This document shows positions 35,235-43,834 of a stretch of DNA of 64,000 nt, one piece after another; the first letter of the stretch is position 1; every line of letters starts with the position of its first letter. The stretch is from Polaribacter dokdonensis (lineage in GTDB: Bacteria > Bacteroidota > Bacteroidia > Flavobacteriales > Flavobacteriaceae). The stretch covers positions 2,935,501-2,999,500 of the forward strand of contig NZ_CP101505.1 in NCBI RefSeq assembly GCF_024362345.1. The letters are read 5' to 3'. Made by a program: the position numbers and the translations under genes. The notes beneath the pieces were generated by a model. That model ran no database searches. It worked only from the letters and a program-made list of their open reading frames with translations, and had not been told where the DNA came from.

Positions 35235-35840
35235 ATGAACGCTAAAATAGAAGAATTAATTAAAAACCTTAATATTGATGATATCTCAGCAGAAAGAAAA
35301 AAGGTGTTACAACCATTAACGGATTTTATAGCTCAAAAAAAATCTAGTAACAAGCTAATTAGGATTAATTTTATCTGTACACATAACTCAAGAAGAAGTC
35401 ATTTAGGTCAAATTTGGGCACAAACTATGGCAGCTTTTTTTGATGTAAAAAATGTAGTTACTTATTCAGGTGGAACAGAAACTACAGCTATGTTTCCTAA
35501 AGTTGGTGAAACTTTAGCAAATCAGGGATTTAAAATTCAAAAATTATCTGAAACTAACAACCCAGTTTATGCTATTAAGTTTGATGAGAATTCAAATCCT
35601 ATAATTGCTTTTTCTAAGAAATATAGTGATGATTTTAATCCAAAATCTAATTTTGCTGCAATTATGACTTGTTCTCATGCAGATGGAAACTGCCCATTTA
35701 TTGCAGGAGCAGAAAAGAGAATTCCTATTACTTATGATGATCCTAAATTGTTTGACAATACTGAGCAGCAAAATAAAAAATACGAAGATCGAAGTTTACA
35801 AATTGCGACTGAAATGAAATACATTTTTGCTAACATTTAA
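35235..35840 (+). CDS. LMW protein-tyrosine-phosphatase/arsenate-reductase-like protein
   Basis: The 201-residue protein carries the CX5R loop CTHNSRRS (C48, R54) of the low-molecular-weight phosphatase and ArsC fold. An acidic loop follows near the C-terminus (TYDDPKLFD). Further cysteines lie in MTCSHADGNCPF. Compared with typical ArsC it has a long N-terminal helix (about 1-40). Position behind arsR suggests arsenate reduction, but phosphatase activity is possible. Confidence 0.85.
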   Translation: MNAKIEELIKNLNIDDISAERKKVLQPLTDFIAQKKSSNKLIRINFICTHNSRRSHLGQIWAQTMAAFFDVKNVVTYSGGTETTAMFPKVGETLANQGFKIQKLSETNNPVYAIKFDENSNPIIAFSKKYSDDFNPKSNFAAIMTCSHADGNCPFIAGAEKRIPITYDDPKLFDNTEQQNKKYEDRSLQIATEMKYIFANI

Positions 35841-35851
35841 ATCTTATACTC

Positions 35852-36319
35852 ATGAAATTATCAGAAATAAAAACACATTTAAAAGAATTAAAATCCATTG
35901 GTTTTCAATTACCTAATGGAGAATTAGTAGCTCCTCACTTTCATGTTACTGAAGTTGGTAGCGTAAAAAAAGACTTTATAGATTGTGGAGGTAAAGTCAG
36001 AAGCGAATCTGTTATTAACTTTCAATTATGGGAAGAGCAAGATTATGATCATAGATTACATCCAGAAAAACTATTAAACATAATAGAACTATCTGAAAAG
36101 ATTTTTGAATTTGATGATTTAGAAATTGAAGTAGAATATCAAGGTAAGGATACTATTGGAAAATATAATTTAGATTTTGATGGTAAAAACTTTTTACTTA
36201 CTTCTAAATTAACAGCATGTTTAGCTTTGGATGCTTGTGGAATTCCAGCAGAGAAACCTAGAATTAAAATATCAGACTTACAAAGCAACATTTGTGCTCC
36301 TGGTTCTGGATGCTGTTAA
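35852..36319 (+). CDS. DUF6428-type cysteine-tailed protein in ars operon
   Basis: The 155-residue protein begins MKLSEIKTHLKEL and contains PHFHVTEVG and KDFIDCGGKVRSE; I associate it with DUF6428, seen next to ArsR genes in Bacteroidota. Six of its cysteines lie in the C-terminal third (LTACLALDACG, SNICAPGSGCC), and it ends in a vicinal CC pair like the ArsR protein of this operon. A role in binding trivalent arsenic or another soft metal is a reasonable inference. It lies 11 nt after the phosphatase gene. Confidence 0.75.
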   Translation: MKLSEIKTHLKELKSIGFQLPNGELVAPHFHVTEVGSVKKDFIDCGGKVRSESVINFQLWEEQDYDHRLHPEKLLNIIELSEKIFEFDDLEIEVEYQGKDTIGKYNLDFDGKNFLLTSKLTACLALDACGIPAEKPRIKISDLQSNICAPGSGCC

Positions 36320-36331
36320 TGTTTAAGAGAT

Positions 36332-36691
36332 ATGAGATGTTTTTTGATAGCTATAATTTTGTTATTCGCATTTTCTTGTAATAAAAACACCCATTTTAGT
36401 AGTGAGATTTGGAAAAAGTCAGGAGGAGAAAATCTTACATTAGATACAAGAAATAGGATGGTTAAAGATTTAATAGAATCTCAAATACTTTTGGGGAAAA
36501 CTGAACAAAATATTATAAATTTAATTGGTGAGCCTTCAAAAGTTAATAGACCTGAAGCAGATTCCATTAAATATTATCAAGTTCAAGAAATCTATAGTTG
36601 GAATATAGATCCTGATGAATTGTTATTTTTAAAAATTACTTTTAATGAATGTCAAATTTCTAAGAAGGTCGAGAAATTTATAACGAAATAA
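36332..36691 (+). CDS. small lipoprotein of unknown function
   Basis: The 119-residue protein has a lipoprotein signal ending LFAFSC (Cys16). LLGKTEQNIINLIGEPS resembles the loop of BamE/SmpA-like folds, but similarity is limited. It starts 12 nt after the DUF6428-type gene and may ride on the arsR transcript. It contains one other cysteine only, so it does not look like a metal-binding protein. Confidence 0.7.
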   Translation: MRCFLIAIILLFAFSCNKNTHFSSEIWKKSGGENLTLDTRNRMVKDLIESQILLGKTEQNIINLIGEPSKVNRPEADSIKYYQVQEIYSWNIDPDELLFLKITFNECQISKKVEKFITK

Positions 36692-36713
36692 ATTTTAATT
36701 TACTTTTGATTAA

Positions 36714-37751
36714 CTACTCAATTTCTTCTTTGGAGTGCTCACTATAGGTTCTCCATTTTTCTAAACATTCTTTAATGTCATCAGGTATTTCTGAATTAAA
36801 ACGCAAGAATTCTCCTGTTTTTGGATGTGTAAAACCTAAAGTTTTGGCATGTAAAGCTTGTCTTGGCAAAACTTTAAAACAATTCTGAACGAACTGTTTG
36901 TATTTGGTAAAAGTAGTTCCTTTTAAAATCTCATTTCCTCCATATCTTTCATCATTAAATAATGTATGACCTATATGTTTAAAATGTGCTCTAATTTGGT
37001 GTGTTCTACCAGTTTCTAATTTACATTGTACTAAAGTTACATAAGTTAATCGTTCTAAAACTTTAAAATGAGTAACTGCATGTTTTCCAAAATCACCATC
37101 AGGAAAAACAGCCATCTGCAATCGGTTTTTTAAACTTCTACCAATATTACCTTCAATTCTACCTTCATCTTCTTCTATATTTCCCCAAACTAAGGCGTAG
37201 TATAAACGTTCTGTAGTTCTATCAAAAAATTGTTTCGATAAATGAGCCATTGCAAACTCTGTTTTTGCAACTACTAATAAACCACTAGTATCTTTATCAA
37301 TTCTATGCACCAAACCTGGTCTTTCATTAGAATTGGTTGGTAAATTTTCTATATGATGAATTAAACCATTCACTAAAGTGCCAGAATAATTTCCATGACC
37401 TGGATGCACAACCATTCCTGCAGGTTTGTTAACTACAATTACAGAATCATCTTCATATATAATATCTAAAGGAATATCTTCTGCAACCAATAAATTTTCT
37501 GCTGGTGGATAAGCCAAAACAACACGAACTACATCTTTTGGTTTAACTTTATGGTTCGATTTTACAGCAACTTCATTCACCAAAACATTACCTGCTTTTG
37601 CAGCTTGTTGAACTTTGTTTCTAGTTGCATTCTCTATAAAATTCATTAAAAATTTATCTACTCTTAATGGCTCTTGGCCATCAGCAGCAACAAATTTATA
37701 ATGCTCATATAAATCGTCGTTTTCTGACTCTAAATTTTGGTTTTCTTCCAA
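36714..37751 (-). CDS. rluD: RluA-family 23S rRNA pseudouridine synthase
   Basis: The 345-residue enzyme has an N-terminal S4 RNA-binding domain (about 25-85, RVDKFLMNFIENATRNK) and a pseudouridine synthase domain with the catalytic aspartate in HRIDKDTSGLL and the RTHQIRAHF motif. It is RluD-like by length and S4 domain; which 23S sites it modifies cannot be read from sequence. It forms an operon with the upstream PASTA protein gene (14 nt). Confidence 0.9.
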   Translation of the reverse strand: MEENQNLESENDDLYEHYKFVAADGQEPLRVDKFLMNFIENATRNKVQQAAKAGNVLVNEVAVKSNHKVKPKDVVRVVLAYPPAENLLVAEDIPLDIIYEDDSVIVVNKPAGMVVHPGHGNYSGTLVNGLIHHIENLPTNSNERPGLVHRIDKDTSGLLVVAKTEFAMAHLSKQFFDRTTERLYYALVWGNIEEDEGRIEGNIGRSLKNRLQMAVFPDGDFGKHAVTHFKVLERLTYVTLVQCKLETGRTHQIRAHFKHIGHTLFNDERYGGNEILKGTTFTKYKQFVQNCFKVLPRQALHAKTLGFTHPKTGEFLRFNSEIPDDIKECLEKWRTYSEHSKEEIE

Positions 37752-37765
37752 ATCTTCTTTAATTT

Positions 37766-38320
37766 CTATCTGTTTCCATCTCCTAAAACCAACTCTATAA
37801 TTGAGTTTTTAGGTAATTTATCATTCGGATTTACAATTTTATTATTGTGTCTTAATCCTCTAACTACATCTTTACCAATATCTTTTACATAGGTATATTT
37901 TGTGCCAACCACAAAACCTATTGCTTTTAACTCAGAAATGGCTTGTCTTTTTGTACGCCCATTTAAATCAGGTATAGTAATATCTCTATATTTAGAAGGG
38001 TTTAAAGTCAAGTAAATTTTTCTATTTTCTTTAACAAAATCACCTCCTTCAGGGCTTTGTTCTATTACAGATTTTTTAGGATATTCTGGGTTGTAACTTG
38101 CACTATCAATAACTTTATAGGCTAAATCTAGTTCATTTAGTTTACGCTCAGCTTCACTAATTGTCATTTTATGTAAGTCTGGAACCTGTATTTTTTGATC
38201 GTGATTTGTAGTTACATTCAACCAAAATTTAAGGATAAAAAAAAGTAACACAAAACTAACAACAGCAATAACCAATTGCTTAAAAAACGATTTACTTTTT
38301 AGAAACTGAAAAATGCCCAT
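37766..38320 (-). CDS. membrane-anchored PASTA-domain protein
   Basis: The 184-residue protein has one transmembrane segment (about 15-33) and then PASTA repeats (about 44-110 and 111-180; VPDLHKMTISEAERKL, IPDLNGRTKRQAISEL). PASTA domains bind muropeptides or beta-lactams in kinases and PBPs, but no kinase or PBP domain is present here. Divergence from ddl suits a role in cell-wall biology. Its -7 box is TATATTTG on the minus strand (38343-38350). Confidence 0.88.
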   Translation of the reverse strand: MGIFQFLKSKSFFKQLVIAVVSFVLLFFILKFWLNVTTNHDQKIQVPDLHKMTISEAERKLNELDLAYKVIDSASYNPEYPKKSVIEQSPEGGDFVKENRKIYLTLNPSKYRDITIPDLNGRTKRQAISELKAIGFVVGTKYTYVKDIGKDVVRGLRHNNKIVNPNDKLPKNSIIELVLGDGNR

Positions 38321-38342
38321 AGAATGTTTTTTGATTGTTGTA

Positions 38343-38395
38343 CAAATATATAAAATCTAAACGTTGCAGTTTCTATTTATATTTTGATAAATTTG
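38343..38395. promoter_or_regulatory. divergent promoters of PASTA gene and ddl
   Basis: CAAATATA at 38343-38350 is a minus-strand TATATTTG box; TAAATTTG at 38388-38395 with a TTG at 38364-38366 is the plus-strand ddl promoter. Confidence 0.55.
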
Positions 38396-38413
38396 TTTAA
38401 ATAATAGAATTTG

Positions 38414-39388
38414 ATGAAAAAAAATATTGCCATTATTATGGGTGGTTATTCATCTGAAGCAGATATTTCCATAAAAAGCGGAAATGTTGTATTTAAGAAT
38501 TTAGATACCAATAAATACAATGTTTTTAGACTACACATTTTAAAAGAAAAATGGGTGGTTTTAGATGATAATAGAAAAGAATACAACATCAATAAAGATG
38601 ATTTTTCTTGTATCATAAATCAAAATCATATCAATTTTGATTGTGTTTTTAATGCAATTCATGGTAATCCAGGAGAAAATGGAATGATTTTAAGTTATTT
38701 AGAATTGCTTAACATTCCTCATACATCAGCACCATTTTATCAAATGGCCTTAACATTTAATAAAAGAGATACCTTAAGTGTTGTAAAAGAATATGGTATT
38801 AAAACTGCAAAATCTATTTATTTAAATAAAGGTGATGTTATAAATACCAAAGAAATTAAGGATAAAGTTGGCTTACCTTGTTTTATTAAACCTAACAATG
38901 CAGGTTCTAGTTATGGTATTACTAAAGCCTATACAGAAGAAGAAATTTTTACGGGTATTTTAAAAGCCTATAATGAAGACTCAGCTATATTAATTGAATC
39001 GTTTTTAGAGGGTACAGAAGTGTCTGTAGGTGTTATTCAATATCAAAATGAGGTAAAGGTATTACCAATTACTGAAATTGTATCAGAAAATGATTTCTTT
39101 GATTATGAAGCAAAATACGAAGGTAAATCTCAAGAAATTACGCCTGCAAGAATATCTGAAGAACAACAGAATAAAGTAGAAGAGGTTGCAAAAAAGGTAT
39201 ATAAATCTTTAAATATGTCTGGTTTTACAAGAGCAGAGTATATTTTTGTGAATGATGAGCCTCATTTTTTAGAAATTAATACTGTACCAGGTTTAACTGA
39301 AGAAAGTATTTTGCCTCAACAAGCACAAGAAGCAGGTATTTCTTTAGCACAACTTTTTGAAAACGCTATTCAAATGGCATTAAATTAA
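38414..39388 (+). CDS. ddl: D-alanine--D-alanine ligase
   Basis: This ATP-grasp ligase makes D-Ala-D-Ala for peptidoglycan. The 324-residue chain begins KNIAIIMGGYSSEADIS, has the HGNPGENG loop near residue 80, LPCFIKPNNAGSSYGI for ATP binding and FTRAEYIF/FLEINTVPGLT at the metal site. ATG 38414 is used; a TTG at 38411 precedes it directly. coaD follows after 4 nt. Confidence 0.96.
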   Translation: MKKNIAIIMGGYSSEADISIKSGNVVFKNLDTNKYNVFRLHILKEKWVVLDDNRKEYNINKDDFSCIINQNHINFDCVFNAIHGNPGENGMILSYLELLNIPHTSAPFYQMALTFNKRDTLSVVKEYGIKTAKSIYLNKGDVINTKEIKDKVGLPCFIKPNNAGSSYGITKAYTEEEIFTGILKAYNEDSAILIESFLEGTEVSVGVIQYQNEVKVLPITEIVSENDFFDYEAKYEGKSQEITPARISEEQQNKVEEVAKKVYKSLNMSGFTRAEYIFVNDEPHFLEINTVPGLTEESILPQQAQEAGISLAQLFENAIQMALN

Positions 39389-39392
39389 AATT

Positions 39393-39851
39393 ATGAAAAA
39401 AGCAGTTTTTCCAGGTTCTTTTGATCCTATTACATTAGGTCATTTTGATATTATAGAAAGAGGAGTAAAACTTTTTGATGAGCTAATAATAGCCATTGGT
39501 ATTAATGCAGATAAAAAATACATGTTTAGCTTAGAAGAACGCAAAAGTTTTATAGAAGAGGCTTTCAAAGATGAACCAAAAATTAAGGTTTTAACCTATC
39601 AAGGTTTAACTGTCAATTTTTGTAAGGAGCAAAATGCTGAATTTATTTTAAGAGGATTAAGAAATCCTGCTGATTTTGAATTCGAAAAAGCTATAGCGCA
39701 TACCAACAGAAAATTATCAGAGATAGAAACTGTATTCTTGCTAACATCTTCAGGTAAGAGCTACATTTCATCATCAATTGTAAGAGATGTAATTAGAAAT
39801 AATGGAGATTATACAGGTTTAGTGCCTGATGCAGTTAGAGTTAAAAAATAA
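39393..39851 (+). CDS. coaD: phosphopantetheine adenylyltransferase
   Basis: The 152-residue nucleotidyltransferase makes dephospho-CoA from phosphopantetheine and ATP. GSFDPITLGHFDII holds the HxGH-type motif (with HFD), RGLRNPADFEFE binds substrate and SSSIVRDV ends the active site. The gene lies between ddl (4 nt) and an M14 peptidase gene (3 nt). Confidence 0.96.
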   Translation: MKKAVFPGSFDPITLGHFDIIERGVKLFDELIIAIGINADKKYMFSLEERKSFIEEAFKDEPKIKVLTYQGLTVNFCKEQNAEFILRGLRNPADFEFEKAIAHTNRKLSEIETVFLLTSSGKSYISSSIVRDVIRNNGDYTGLVPDAVRVKK

Positions 39852-39854
39852 TTT

Positions 39855-41612
39855 ATGAGCAAATTTTTATTGAAAACCTTATTGGTTTCAACCTTGATTT
39901 TTGTGGTTTCTTGCAACAAATCATCTAAAGAATCAGCAGATTTTACTACAATTTTCGAAAAGTCTAAAGGAACAGAAACTCCAGAATATAATGAGGTTAT
40001 AGAATATTATTCAGAGTTGGCTGAGGTTTATAATGAAATTTCGCTATTTAATTTTGGGCAAACAGATTCTGGAGAGCCATTACATTTAGTGGTTTACGAT
40101 AGAAATGGAATTTATAATGTTGATGAAATTAAAAACTCAGCAAAAAACAGAATTTTAATTAATAACGGAATTCATCCAGGAGAATCTGATGGAATAGATG
40201 CTTCTATGATGTTGTTAAGAGATATTGTGCAAAATGATTCTTTACAAAAGAAGTATGAAAATTCGATTATTTGTGTAATTCCTGTGTATAATATTGGAGG
40301 ATCTTTAAATAGAAATTCGCATACGAGAGCAAATCAAAATGGACCTTTAGAATATGGTTTTAGAGGTAATGCCAGAAATTTCGATTTGAATAGAGACTTC
40401 ATAAAGCAAGACACCAAGAATGCAGCAGCTTTTGCAGATATTTTTCATACTGTAAATCCAGACGTTTTTATAGATAATCATGTAAGTAATGGAGCAGATT
40501 ATCAATATGCAATAACACATTTATTTACCCAACACAATAAATTGGGTGGTAAATTAGGTTCTTTTTTGCAGAATGAAATGAGGCCAAGTTTAGAGAAATC
40601 TCTAGAGCAAAAAAATATTATAATTACGCCTTACGTAAATGTTTGGGGTAATACACCAGAAGTTGGTTTTTCTCAATTTTTCGATTCTCCAAGATATTCT
40701 ACAGGCTATACAACCTTGTTTAATACGTTAGGTTTAATGGTAGAAACACACATGTTAAAGCCTTATAAAATTAGAGTAGAACAAACTTATGAACTTATGT
40801 TATTGGTTTTTGACTTTACTGAAGAAAATTCAGGAAAAATTAAAGATTTAAGAGCAAAAGCTACATCAGAACTATTAAGTAAAAAAACATATCCTATTCA
40901 ATATACTGTAGATAGAGAGAAGTATAGAATTCTAAATTTTAAAGGTTTTGAAGGTTCTTATATAGATAGTAAAGTTACTAATGGCAAACGTTTGTTTTAC
41001 GACAAAAACAAACCTTTTGAAAAAGAGACAAAGTATTTTGATGAGTTTAAAGTTACCAAAGAAATTGAAATTCCTGTTGCTTACATTTTACCTAAAGGTT
41101 GGCATAAAGTTGTAGAAAGATTAAATAATAATCAAATTGAATACACTAGGTTTAAAAATGATACAACAATTGCTGTTACTGTAAATCACGTTAAAGATTT
41201 TAAATCTAGAAGTGCACCTTATGAAGGGCATTATTTACATTACAGTACAGAAGTATTTAGCTCAACAGAAGAAATGGCATTTCAAAAAGATGATTTATAC
41301 ATACCAACAAATCAAAATGGAATTCGTTATTTGTTAGAAACATTAGAGGCAGAAGCTACAGATTCTTTTTTTAATTGGAACTTTTTTGATACTGTTTTAC
41401 AAAAAAAAGAAGGTTATTCAGCCTACGTTTTTGAAGATGTTGCAGCACAAATCTTAGAAGAGAATACTAGCTTGAGAGAGGAGTATTTAAACAAATTAGA
41501 AAATGATGAGAAATTTAAAGCAAACCCAAGAATGCAATTAGATTTTGTTTACAAAAATTCTCCTTATTATGAAAGAGCACATTTATTGTTACCTGTTTTT
41601 AAAGTTTATTAG
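39855..41612 (+). CDS. M14-family zinc carboxypeptidase lipoprotein
   Basis: The 585-residue protein has a lipoprotein signal ending FVVSC (Cys20). The M14 zinc ligands appear in NGIHPGESDG (H and E) and DNHVSNGADY (H), with the substrate arginine region NFDLNRDFIKQD. The C-terminal half (about 330-585) is not typical of carboxypeptidases and may be an accessory domain. It would act on peptides outside the inner membrane and is tightly packed behind coaD. Confidence 0.88.
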   Translation: MSKFLLKTLLVSTLIFVVSCNKSSKESADFTTIFEKSKGTETPEYNEVIEYYSELAEVYNEISLFNFGQTDSGEPLHLVVYDRNGIYNVDEIKNSAKNRILINNGIHPGESDGIDASMMLLRDIVQNDSLQKKYENSIICVIPVYNIGGSLNRNSHTRANQNGPLEYGFRGNARNFDLNRDFIKQDTKNAAAFADIFHTVNPDVFIDNHVSNGADYQYAITHLFTQHNKLGGKLGSFLQNEMRPSLEKSLEQKNIIITPYVNVWGNTPEVGFSQFFDSPRYSTGYTTLFNTLGLMVETHMLKPYKIRVEQTYELMLLVFDFTEENSGKIKDLRAKATSELLSKKTYPIQYTVDREKYRILNFKGFEGSYIDSKVTNGKRLFYDKNKPFEKETKYFDEFKVTKEIEIPVAYILPKGWHKVVERLNNNQIEYTRFKNDTTIAVTVNHVKDFKSRSAPYEGHYLHYSTEVFSSTEEMAFQKDDLYIPTNQNGIRYLLETLEAEATDSFFNWNFFDTVLQKKEGYSAYVFEDVAAQILEENTSLREEYLNKLENDEKFKANPRMQLDFVYKNSPYYERAHLLLPVFKVY

Positions 41613-41614
41613 AA

Positions 41615-42718
41615 ATGAAAAACTACCTATTTTTAATCATTGTATTGGCTTTTATGAATTGTAAAACAAGCAACATAGATTCTCAAGAAGAAACACCTTT
41701 TTTTGTTGGTACATATACATCTGGAGAAAGTGAAGGTATTTACAAATACGCAATAGATCAAAATGGAATTTTAAAGAAAATTGGTTTGTTTGCTAAAACA
41801 AATAATCCGTCTTTTATAGCAAAATCGAATGATGGTAAAACCTTAGTTGCAGTAGATGAAACAGATGTAGAAGGTACAGGTTTTATAAAATCTTATAGAA
41901 TAGATAAAGATTCTTTAGCCTATTTAAGCACTTCAAAATCTGGAGGTGCTCATCCTTGCTTTTTAAATATTAATGAATATAATGAAGTACTAGTAGCTAA
42001 TTATACAGGTGGTAATGTTGGTTTTTATAAAATTGATAATCAAAATGGACTAACTAACTTACAAGCTGTTCAACAGCATTTTGGCAAGGGAACTACTGAT
42101 AGACAAGAAGCACCACATGCACATTCAGCTTATTTTCATCCTAACAAAAATGAAATTATTTCTGCAGATCTAGGAACTAATGAATTATGGTTTTCAAACT
42201 TTAATGATAGTGAAAAATCTTTTCAGTTTAAAGATCAGAAAACGCTAAAATTAGAGGAAGGTGCAGGTCCAAGACATTTAGCTTTTCATCCTAACAAAAA
42301 CTGGTTATATACATTAAATGAATTAAATAATACTGTTTCTTTAATTATAGAAAAGAATAATGAATACGTAATTCAGGGTACTTTTTCTATGTTGCCAAAA
42401 AATTTTACAGGCTATAGTAAAGGAGCTGACATTCATATTTCTGCTGATGGAAAATTCTTATATGCTTCAAATCGTGGACATAATTCTATAGCAATTTTTA
42501 AAATTGATAAAGTAGATGGAAGTTTAGAGCTAATAGGTTTTGAAAGTACAAAAGGTGATGGTCCAAGGAATTTTGCCATTTCTCCAAATGAGGATTTTTT
42601 AATTGTTGCCAATGAGAAAACGAGCAATATTGTTTCTTTTAAAAGAAATGCTAAAAATGGAAAACTATCGTTTGTAAGTGAAATTAAGGCTCCAAATCCT
42701 GTTTGTATTTTATTTTAA
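41615..42718 (+). CDS. lactonase-family beta-propeller lipoprotein
   Basis: The 367-residue protein has a lipoprotein signal ending AFMNC (Cys16) and a seven-bladed propeller of the 6-phosphogluconolactonase (Pgl/YbhE) family: VGTYTSGESEGIY, HPCFLNINEYNEVLVANYTGG, GAGPRHLAFHPNK and GDGPRNFAISPN. Export argues against a cytosolic pentose-phosphate role; a periplasmic sugar lactonase is possible. It starts 2 nt after the peptidase gene and ends directly at the convergent lyase-like gene. Confidence 0.88.
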   Translation: MKNYLFLIIVLAFMNCKTSNIDSQEETPFFVGTYTSGESEGIYKYAIDQNGILKKIGLFAKTNNPSFIAKSNDGKTLVAVDETDVEGTGFIKSYRIDKDSLAYLSTSKSGGAHPCFLNINEYNEVLVANYTGGNVGFYKIDNQNGLTNLQAVQQHFGKGTTDRQEAPHAHSAYFHPNKNEIISADLGTNELWFSNFNDSEKSFQFKDQKTLKLEEGAGPRHLAFHPNKNWLYTLNELNNTVSLIIEKNNEYVIQGTFSMLPKNFTGYSKGADIHISADGKFLYASNRGHNSIAIFKIDKVDGSLELIGFESTKGDGPRNFAISPNEDFLIVANEKTSNIVSFKRNAKNGKLSFVSEIKAPNPVCILF

Positions 42719-43783
42719 TTATTCAATAAGAATAGTGTTTCTGCTTACTATTTCACCTTCATTTTTAAAGACTATAAAATAGCTGCCTTTATTTAAAGAA
42801 GAAACATCTATACTTTTTTTACTAAAGTTATTCTGCTCTTTAATTTTCTTACCCAACAAAGAAAATATTGTAAAAGCATCAAAATCTATATTACTAGCTT
42901 TAATTTGAATTTTATTAGCAATGGGGTTTGGATAAATAGTAATCTTTTGCTTTTCTGTAGCGTAATTATCTATAGAAAGAGATGCAGTTTCTTCTATGCT
43001 AAAATCAGCAAAAAGAACAGCTTCATCTTTTAAATCTTGTACGTTGTTTATACTTCTGTAAATACCCCATTTTGGCCTTGCAAATTCAGCACCTGCTTGC
43101 CAGTTATCTAAATTTGAATTTTGATAGTAGAGTATTACAGCATCTGTAGCAATATTTCTAATTTCTATTTCGTAATTGCTGTTGGTACCATAAGTTAAAT
43201 CAACAGTAATAGAAACCCAATTCCCTCTTAATAAATCTAAGTCTGCAGTTTTTATGGTGTTTTGATCATTGGTACTTGTGTGCCTTAATTCTAAACGATC
43301 TGGAGTTGCTTTTCTTCCAGTTAGTGTAAACATTGGTATTGATGCAAAACTACCTCCAACAGATTTAATTTGATGCAAATGTGTGAAGTTTGGTGAAACT
43401 TGAAAGTCTGCACTAAGCTTCATTTTCCATTTATAGATTACTCTTTCACCTTCTAAGCCCAATAAATTATCAGGGCTCTTGTCATAAGATTTTATTTCAG
43501 TTCGTTGTCTGTCAAAAGTTTTACATCTATCATTATCTTCAGAAGCATGAGTGAAAAAACGAAATACATTTTTATTTAAATCAGTATCAAAGACTTCATC
43601 TATATGTCTACCAAAAGAGGTGTGTACACAATCTGGCACTTCAACTACATTGTAATTTGGAGCCAAAACCGAATTTATAAGTTCGTAGGTGTTTCCTGAT
43701 CCATCAGCACTTAACACTACTTGTGCTTTGGTGTTTGATGAGAATAAAAGAAAGGCAAAAACTGAAACTAAAATTCTAATCAT
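42719..43783 (-). CDS. T9SS-exported polysaccharide-lyase-like protein
   Basis: The 354-residue protein has a signal peptide (1-20). A beta-jelly-roll region (about 25-265) shows DRQRTEIKS, LHQIKSVGG and PKWGIYRS. These resemble the catalytic-strand motifs RxE(L/I), Q(I/V)H and YFKxGxY of the alginate/glucuronan-lyase clan, though H and Y positions differ. The C-terminus (about 275-354, IYPNPIANKIQI) is a type A sorting domain for type IX secretion. It is probably a secreted carbohydrate-active or binding protein; the substrate is unknown. A -7 box lies 4 nt before the ATG. Confidence 0.78.
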   Translation of the reverse strand: MIRILVSVFAFLLFSSNTKAQVVLSADGSGNTYELINSVLAPNYNVVEVPDCVHTSFGRHIDEVFDTDLNKNVFRFFTHASEDNDRCKTFDRQRTEIKSYDKSPDNLLGLEGERVIYKWKMKLSADFQVSPNFTHLHQIKSVGGSFASIPMFTLTGRKATPDRLELRHTSTNDQNTIKTADLDLLRGNWVSITVDLTYGTNSNYEIEIRNIATDAVILYYQNSNLDNWQAGAEFARPKWGIYRSINNVQDLKDEAVLFADFSIEETASLSIDNYATEKQKITIYPNPIANKIQIKASNIDFDAFTIFSLLGKKIKEQNNFSKKSIDVSSLNKGSYFIVFKNEGEIVSRNTILIE

Positions 43784-43787
43784 AAGT

Positions 43788-43795
43788 CAAATATA
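43788..43795 (-). promoter_or_regulatory. -7 box adjoining start codon of lyase-like gene
   Basis: On the minus strand this reads TATATTTG, 4 nt before the ATG. A second TATATTTG lies upstream at 43819-43826 and could give a longer transcript. Confidence 0.5.
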
Positions 43796-43834
43796 ATTGG
43801 TTTACCAAATTGGTTATCCAAATATAGTGCTTTT

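Noticed and set aside
43801..43818. Short imperfect inverted repeat between the lyase-like gene and SulP
   Set aside because: The arms are mismatched and overlap promoter-like sequence; not convincing as a terminator or operator.
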